Origin: Promethearchaeota archaeon CR_4 | GTDB taxonomy: Archaea; Asgardarchaeota; Lokiarchaeia; Sigyniarchaeales; CR-4 | Assembly (NCBI GenBank): GCA_001940655.1 | Contig: MBAA01000154.1 | Location: 8,196-18,162, forward strand | Direction: 5' to 3' | DNA length: 9,967 nucleotides | In this document: positions 7,539-9,967 of the stretch, piece by piece | How the letters are laid out: each line of letters opens with the position of its first letter | Position numbering within the stretch: the stretch's first letter is position 1 | Notes under the pieces: generated by a model | Databases searched by the model: none | Seen by the model: the letters and a program-made list of their open reading frames with translations, nothing else | What the model was told of the DNA's origin: nothing | Position numbers and translations under genes: made by a program

Positions 7539-7584
7539 GTAAGATTCACTTGAGAGTCTATCTGAAGTTAGATTTAAATCTTAC
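7539..7584. promoter_or_regulatory. Operator-like cluster over the CARF gene promoter
   Basis: Three copies of the octamer GTWAGATT lie in 46 bp: GTAAGATT at 7539-7546, GTTAGATT at 7567-7574, and AATCTTAC (inverted) at 7577-7584. The last two form an 18-bp dyad, GTTAGATTTAAATCTTAC, with one mismatched pair. Its centre TTTAAA (7573-7578) is also the best TATA box for the minus strand CARF gene, and the first copy abuts the ATG. A regulator bound here would block its own promoter, so autoregulation by the CARF-wHTH protein is a reasonable inference. Confidence 0.5.
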
Positions 7585-7617
7585 TAACGTCATCTATCCC
7601 TTACAGAATAGTGCCGA

Positions 7618-7625
7618 TATAAATT
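7618..7625 (+). promoter_or_regulatory. TATA box of the TFB gene
   Basis: TATAAATT in the context CCGATATAAATTAGG is the clearest archaeal TATA box in the window. Transcription would begin near 7645, after the TTG at 7633. That argues for the ATG at 7708 as the translation start and a leader of about 60 nt. Confidence 0.55.
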
Positions 7626-7707
7626 AGGGGTATTGATCAGCTGTAAACGGGTCGAACACCGCGGCACGTGTGGTGCCCCATTGCTATTTAAGGGAGCGGA
7701 AAAGTGG

Positions 7708-8766
7708 ATGATCTCGTCAAGTGGGCAAAAGGAAGAAGTGAAACAACAGAACGATGGTCAGAATCAAAATATAGGAGAGTACGGAGGAATTGGTCAAGAA
7801 GGGAGAAAATTAACAAAATTTACTCGGGAACGTCACGGTAATAGATCAATAATTGCTTTTGGGATAATTCCGACCCTCGAGGTGGTCAAGACAGCGAGGA
7901 GGAGGCAAGAACGATGTTGCACCAATCCTCGCATCGTGGAGGTGGGAGGGACGCGAGTTTGCGCGCATTGCGGGTGCGTGGATTTGGAACTTGTATTCGA
8001 AGATAGTAACCGATATAAAAAAGATCGTAATGGAAACCCTATTTCCCATACGGAATCAATTAACCAGGACAATTCATTTCCACCGACCATAATTCCGAAT
8101 GGACATGTGGATGCTCGTGGACATATGTTATCGGATCACGTAGCAGAGCTCTTTTCACGTCTGCGGGAAAGAAATAAGTGGGGATGTAAGGGTCCAATGC
8201 GAACCCTCCAAAAAGCAGACTATATCCGGCGGGGCATCTTGAGTCGCCTCGGGTTTCGGGATCCCCGCAAGATTTCATGGGAGATTTGTCACTGGGTGGC
8301 AAAGCACCGGATCTCCCAAGGGCGAACCTTGGAAGCCACCACGGCAGGGGCGATCTACGTAGCTGCGGTCGAGCAAGATTTTCCAATCACGTGCGAACAG
8401 GTGTGCATGACTAGCCACGTCCATCCCAACGCCTTGCGCAATGTTGTGAGATATTACCTGACACAACCCAGAGGAACTAAAAAAAATTTTCCCGTCTTGT
8501 TAACACGATCGAAATATTTCACTCCTGGAAGGGTTATCCGGAGGATCTGCGCCGAACTCAATCTCGCGCCACGAGTAGTCGCACAAGCGCTAGAATATGC
8601 CCAGCAACTCGAAAAGTTACACTCATCTGGCCATCGCCCGGAAAATAAGGCCGCTACGTGCGTGAAAGCGGTGGTCGGGAGTGCAATCTCGTGGAAAGAG
8701 CTCGCCCGGATAACTGGCGTGCAGGTCTCATCTCTAAAGGATTATTGGAAGAAGGCGAAACCCTAA
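7708..8766 (+). CDS. tfb: Transcription initiation factor TFB (TFIIB-like) paralog
   Basis: TFB recruits RNA polymerase to TBP-bound promoters in archaea. From the ATG at 7708 the protein has 352 residues; a TTG at 7633 would add 25 but lies upstream of the predicted transcription start. GGGAG at 7692-7696 is a possible ribosome binding site. The N-terminal 55 or so residues are polar and unlike normal TFB. A zinc ribbon follows: adjacent cysteines 70-71, then CAHC (C85, C88) after 13 residues, so the usual first CxxC is replaced by CC. Two cyclin-like helical repeats follow (about 130-240 and 255-350), with the typical ILSRLGF, TTAGAIYVAAVEQ and ISWKELARITGVQVSSLKDYWKK segments. The last resembles the repeat-2 helices that contact the BRE. 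It is divergent from the CARF regulator gene. Archaea with several TFBs use the extras for special conditions, so this one may serve local genes; that is inference. Confidence 0.88.
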   Translation: MISSSGQKEEVKQQNDGQNQNIGEYGGIGQEGRKLTKFTRERHGNRSIIAFGIIPTLEVVKTARRRQERCCTNPRIVEVGGTRVCAHCGCVDLELVFEDSNRYKKDRNGNPISHTESINQDNSFPPTIIPNGHVDARGHMLSDHVAELFSRLRERNKWGCKGPMRTLQKADYIRRGILSRLGFRDPRKISWEICHWVAKHRISQGRTLEATTAGAIYVAAVEQDFPITCEQVCMTSHVHPNALRNVVRYYLTQPRGTKKNFPVLLTRSKYFTPGRVIRRICAELNLAPRVVAQALEYAQQLEKLHSSGHRPENKAATCVKAVVGSAISWKELARITGVQVSSLKDYWKKAKP

Positions 8767-8860
8767 CTTGGAACCCTTCTAAATAAGATTACAGGAAACA
8801 AAAATGGAGCGAATAATTGAGGGAGAGGGTTGAATTTCATTCTCAGCTATCAAGAAAGGG

Positions 8861-8910
8861 TCATGTTACAAAGAACGGACTTTGTTTGTAACACTGTACA
8901 TGATCAGTGT
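8861..8910. repeat. Nested inverted repeats
   Basis: GTTACAAA (8865-8872) pairs with TTTGTAAC (8885-8892); an alternative stem ACAAAG/CTTTGT (8868-8873 and 8880-8885) shares the same centre area. An outer TCATGT/ACATGA pair lies at 8861-8866 and 8898-8903, and ACACTG/CAGTGT (8891-8896 and 8905-8910) makes a competing hairpin. The mutually exclusive pairings are compatible with a regulator site or a structured RNA. There is no T-run after them, so a terminator role is unlikely. Confidence 0.4.
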
Positions 8911-8940
8911 CATTTCCCATAAGGTCATCGAAAAGGGTGA

Positions 8941-9045
8941 ACTGTTTTTCTTTCGTAATTGCATCCCAGCATGCATCGGAGCAAACCCCGGAGGTTCACT
9001 GTTCTTTCGCGAGGAGGTCTTGACTTTCCTGTGATTGTTCTTTCG
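8941..9045 (+). repeat. Three short direct repeats of TGTTCTTTCG
   Basis: ACTGTTTTTCTTTCG at 8941-8955, ACTGTTCTTTCG at 8998-9009 and ATTGTTCTTTCG at 9034-9045. The copies are unevenly spaced and too short for CRISPR repeats. They may be binding sites (iteron-like) or chance T-rich similarity. Confidence 0.3.
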
Positions 9046-9069
9046 TTGGAAATATGGGCATGTAGGAAC

Positions 9070-9104
9070 GCAATCAACAAGGACAAATCCTATTGAGAGA
9101 TTGC
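9070..9104. other. 35-nt imperfect stem-loop
   Basis: GCAATC (9070-9075) pairs with GATTGC (9099-9104). Inside, CAAGGA (9078-9083) pairs with TCCT and TTG (9088-9095, two-base bulge) around a CAAA loop. The nested pairing suggests a structured RNA element or a recombination site, but the sequence alone cannot prove function. Confidence 0.3.
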
Positions 9105-9135
9105 ATATCCTTTCAATCGGCGAGAGTTTTGCTGC

Positions 9136-9381
9136 CTAATGTTGTTCGCGGGCGTCTGCAGTAATGATCATCTTCTTGCAGAAGGGGCACGAAAAAAGGC
9201 GGGATAGGCGAAGATCGACTAAAATCTGCCTGTGTTCAACCAAGTCTAGTAATAGATGGAAGAATTGGTTAAAACGTTCTCCTTCCTGGGCCTCGAACGC
9301 GGCGAGGAGGTCGTCCAACGGAGTGCGGTCAGATCCCAAGTACTTCAATATTGATGATTGGTTAATTTTGGTTTTTGTCAC
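9136..9381 (-). CDS. Small 81-residue protein ending in a half zinc finger
   Basis: I do not recognise a family. The start is GTG (9379-9381), with a strong purine-rich site (minus strand GGAAGGGGGA) seven bases upstream. The body (residues of about 10-62) is predicted helical, acidic then leucine-rich (LDDLLAAFEAQEGERFNQFF, then LLLDLVEH). The end is CPFCKKMIITADAREQH followed by a stop, which is C-x2-C-x12-H: exactly the first three ligands of a C2H2 zinc finger, with no fourth. It may form a metal site between subunits, or the gene may have lost its 3' end. A small DNA- or protein-binding role is a guess. Confidence 0.6.
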   Translation of the reverse strand: MTKTKINQSSILKYLGSDRTPLDDLLAAFEAQEGERFNQFFHLLLDLVEHRQILVDLRLSRLFSCPFCKKMIITADAREQH

Positions 9382-9384
9382 GAT

Positions 9385-9519
9385 TTAGTCCCCCTTCCTG
9401 CGCTTAAAGAAGCACTCGTATCTGAAATGCTCAAAATCATCAGGGCACTCAATAAACAGCGTTAGTGACACAACGAAAATTAAAAAATTACCGAAGAGAA
9501 CCTGGGGAAAGGTTTTCAT
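9385..9519 (-). CDS. Possible 44-residue membrane peptide
   Basis: ATG at 9517-9519 to TAA at 9385-9387. The peptide has one hydrophobic stretch (LFGNFLIFVVSLTLFI, residues 9-24), then an acidic and aromatic segment with two cysteines and a basic end (FFKRRKGD). The stop is three bases before the GTG of the next small gene, whose ribosome binding site lies inside this ORF's last codons. That spacing favours a coupled pair. No strong ribosome binding site precedes this ATG. The ORF could be chance; a TTG at 9612 would lengthen it to 75 residues. Confidence 0.35.
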   Translation of the reverse strand: MKTFPQVLFGNFLIFVVSLTLFIECPDDFEHFRYECFFKRRKGD

Positions 9520-9620
9520 TTTTCTAATCCAAATTAGCTGAAAAATTGCACCAAATTTCCTCGAAACGTAGAATAAAACCTTTAATAATTTTCGATACGA
9601 GATGCAACTCAAATGATTTT

Positions 9621-9626
9621 TTTAAA
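9621..9626 (+). promoter_or_regulatory. TATA-like element before the right-edge gene
   Basis: TTTAAA at the end of a T-run, 30-35 bases before the ATG at 9656. Transcription would start near 9648, giving a very short leader. Confidence 0.4.
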
Positions 9627-9655
9627 CACCATAAATGGCGAATGTGGGGGATAAA

Positions 9656-9967
9656 ATGCCACCAAGTGGTAACAATATAACAACCGAAATGAAAAATCCA
9701 CCGAATTTCGACCTCAAAACCATTCGCAACATCGATACAACCCTCGGCCGGCAGATCCAAAATTTCAATCAGACGCGGCAGAATGTCAAGGGCCTGCAAT
9801 TTGTGCCAGTCGATCCGGTCGGCACCTACTCCGCTGTGTCCTACAAGGCGATCGATGGCGGCAAGCTTGGCATTTATTTCGATCCGTTCGAGGTCGACCT
9901 CGTGAAGGTTGCAGATTCCTACGGCAACGAGCCTATGGTGTTCTTGGTACCCACCGCGGAAAATCAG
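9656..9967 (+). CDS. Possible NurA-like nuclease, N-terminal part (3' truncated)
   Basis: The frame is open from ATG 9656 to the window end (104 residues). GGGGGAT at 9646-9652 is a ribosome binding site close to that ATG; a second in-frame ATG at 9689 is an alternative. Residues of about 17-45 look helical (FDLKTIRNIDTTLGRQIQNF). A strand then leads to AIDGGKLGIYFDPFEVDLVK (residues 65-84). A DGG/DGS just after a hydrophobic strand resembles the first catalytic aspartate motif of NurA (D67 here), the nuclease that works with HerA in end resection. The match is short and the rest of the active site is outside the window, so the assignment is tentative. Third codon positions in the last 200 bases are visibly richer in G and C than in the AT-rich stretch just upstream. 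If it is NurA, it would be a second nuclease available to the HerA-type ATPase at 1253-3562. Confidence 0.6.
   Translation, partial: MPPSGNNITTEMKNPPNFDLKTIRNIDTTLGRQIQNFNQTRQNVKGLQFVPVDPVGTYSAVSYKAIDGGKLGIYFDPFEVDLVKVADSYGNEPMVFLVPTAENQ

Larger units (their letters stand above)
8767..9135. other. 369-bp gene-free region with several short stem-loops
   Basis: No convincing gene on either strand. The region contains a dyad GTTACAAA/TTTGTAAC (8865-8872 and 8885-8892), a hairpin ACACTG/CAGTGT (8891-8896 and 8905-8910), a TGCAT/ATGCA hairpin (8960-8964 and 8971-8975), three near-copies of TGTTCTTTCG, and a longer stem-loop at 9070-9104. It could hold a structured non-coding RNA, recombination sites, or a decayed mobile element end. 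I found no tRNA or CRISPR array in it. Confidence 0.4.

Noticed and set aside
8985..9010. GGAGGTTCACTG, resembling a tRNA T-arm
   Set aside because: The T-loop consensus is not met, and no anticodon arm or acceptor stem can be paired around it.
9110..9118. CTTTCAATC, which looks like the end of many archaeal CRISPR repeats
   Set aside because: It occurs once with no second copy at spacer distance, so there is no array; a degenerate lone repeat cannot be distinguished from chance.
9524..9799. A 91-codon minus strand ORF overlapping the right-edge gene
   Set aside because: It is antisense to the start of the better supported + strand gene with its own ribosome binding site, and its composition (Trp, Ile, His-rich) is typical of a shadow frame.

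Overview
This window most likely comes from an archaeal genome. The clearest sign is a TFIIB-type general transcription factor (TFB) at about 7.7-8.8 kb. A Cas4/HerA-type DNA-processing protein, a Cas6 endoribonuclease, a CARF-domain regulator, TATA-like boxes upstream of genes and T-run terminators are consistent with that. The TFB zinc ribbon, with adjacent cysteines, recalls divergent TFB paralogs I associate loosely with Asgard and other deep archaeal groups, but the phylum cannot be fixed from the sequence. Purine-rich ribosome binding sites and GTG/TTG starts are common.

Layout. (1) Positions 1-3562, + strand: a two-gene operon. The first gene is cut by the left edge; it looks like the end of an AAA+/STAND-type ATPase followed by an unrecognised domain and a C-terminal winged helix. 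The second is a single polypeptide joining a Cas4-like PD-(D/E)XK Fe-S nuclease to a HerA/VirD4-type ATPase. (2) Positions 3741-7538, - strand, reading right to left: a CARF-wHTH regulator with its own promoter and terminator, a stand-alone cas6, a radical SAM/SPASM enzyme, and a 209-residue unknown protein whose start overlaps the radical SAM stop (ATGA). (3) Positions 7708-8766, + strand: the TFB paralog, divergent from the CARF gene. Their shared 94-170 bp region carries TATA boxes and a palindromic operator candidate. (4) Positions 8767-9135: no gene, but several short stem-loops. (5) Positions 9136-9519, - strand: two small ORFs, a possible membrane peptide and a protein ending in a half zinc finger. 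(6) Positions 9656-9967, + strand: the start of a gene that runs off the right edge and may encode a NurA-like nuclease.

How they may work together. No CRISPR array, adaptation genes or interference effector are visible, so this is not a complete CRISPR-Cas locus. The mix of CRISPR-derived parts (Cas6, a Cas4-like nuclease, a CARF regulator), a DNA-pumping ATPase, a private TFB and a radical SAM enzyme with an unknown partner looks like an accessory defence or mobile-element island. One reading, which is inference, is that a CARF regulator senses a nucleotide signal and controls itself and perhaps the adjacent TFB, while the AAA+/Cas4-HerA pair is the DNA-acting arm. The two most unusual elements are the Cas4-HerA fusion with both active sites intact and the Cas6 next to a radical SAM/partner pair.
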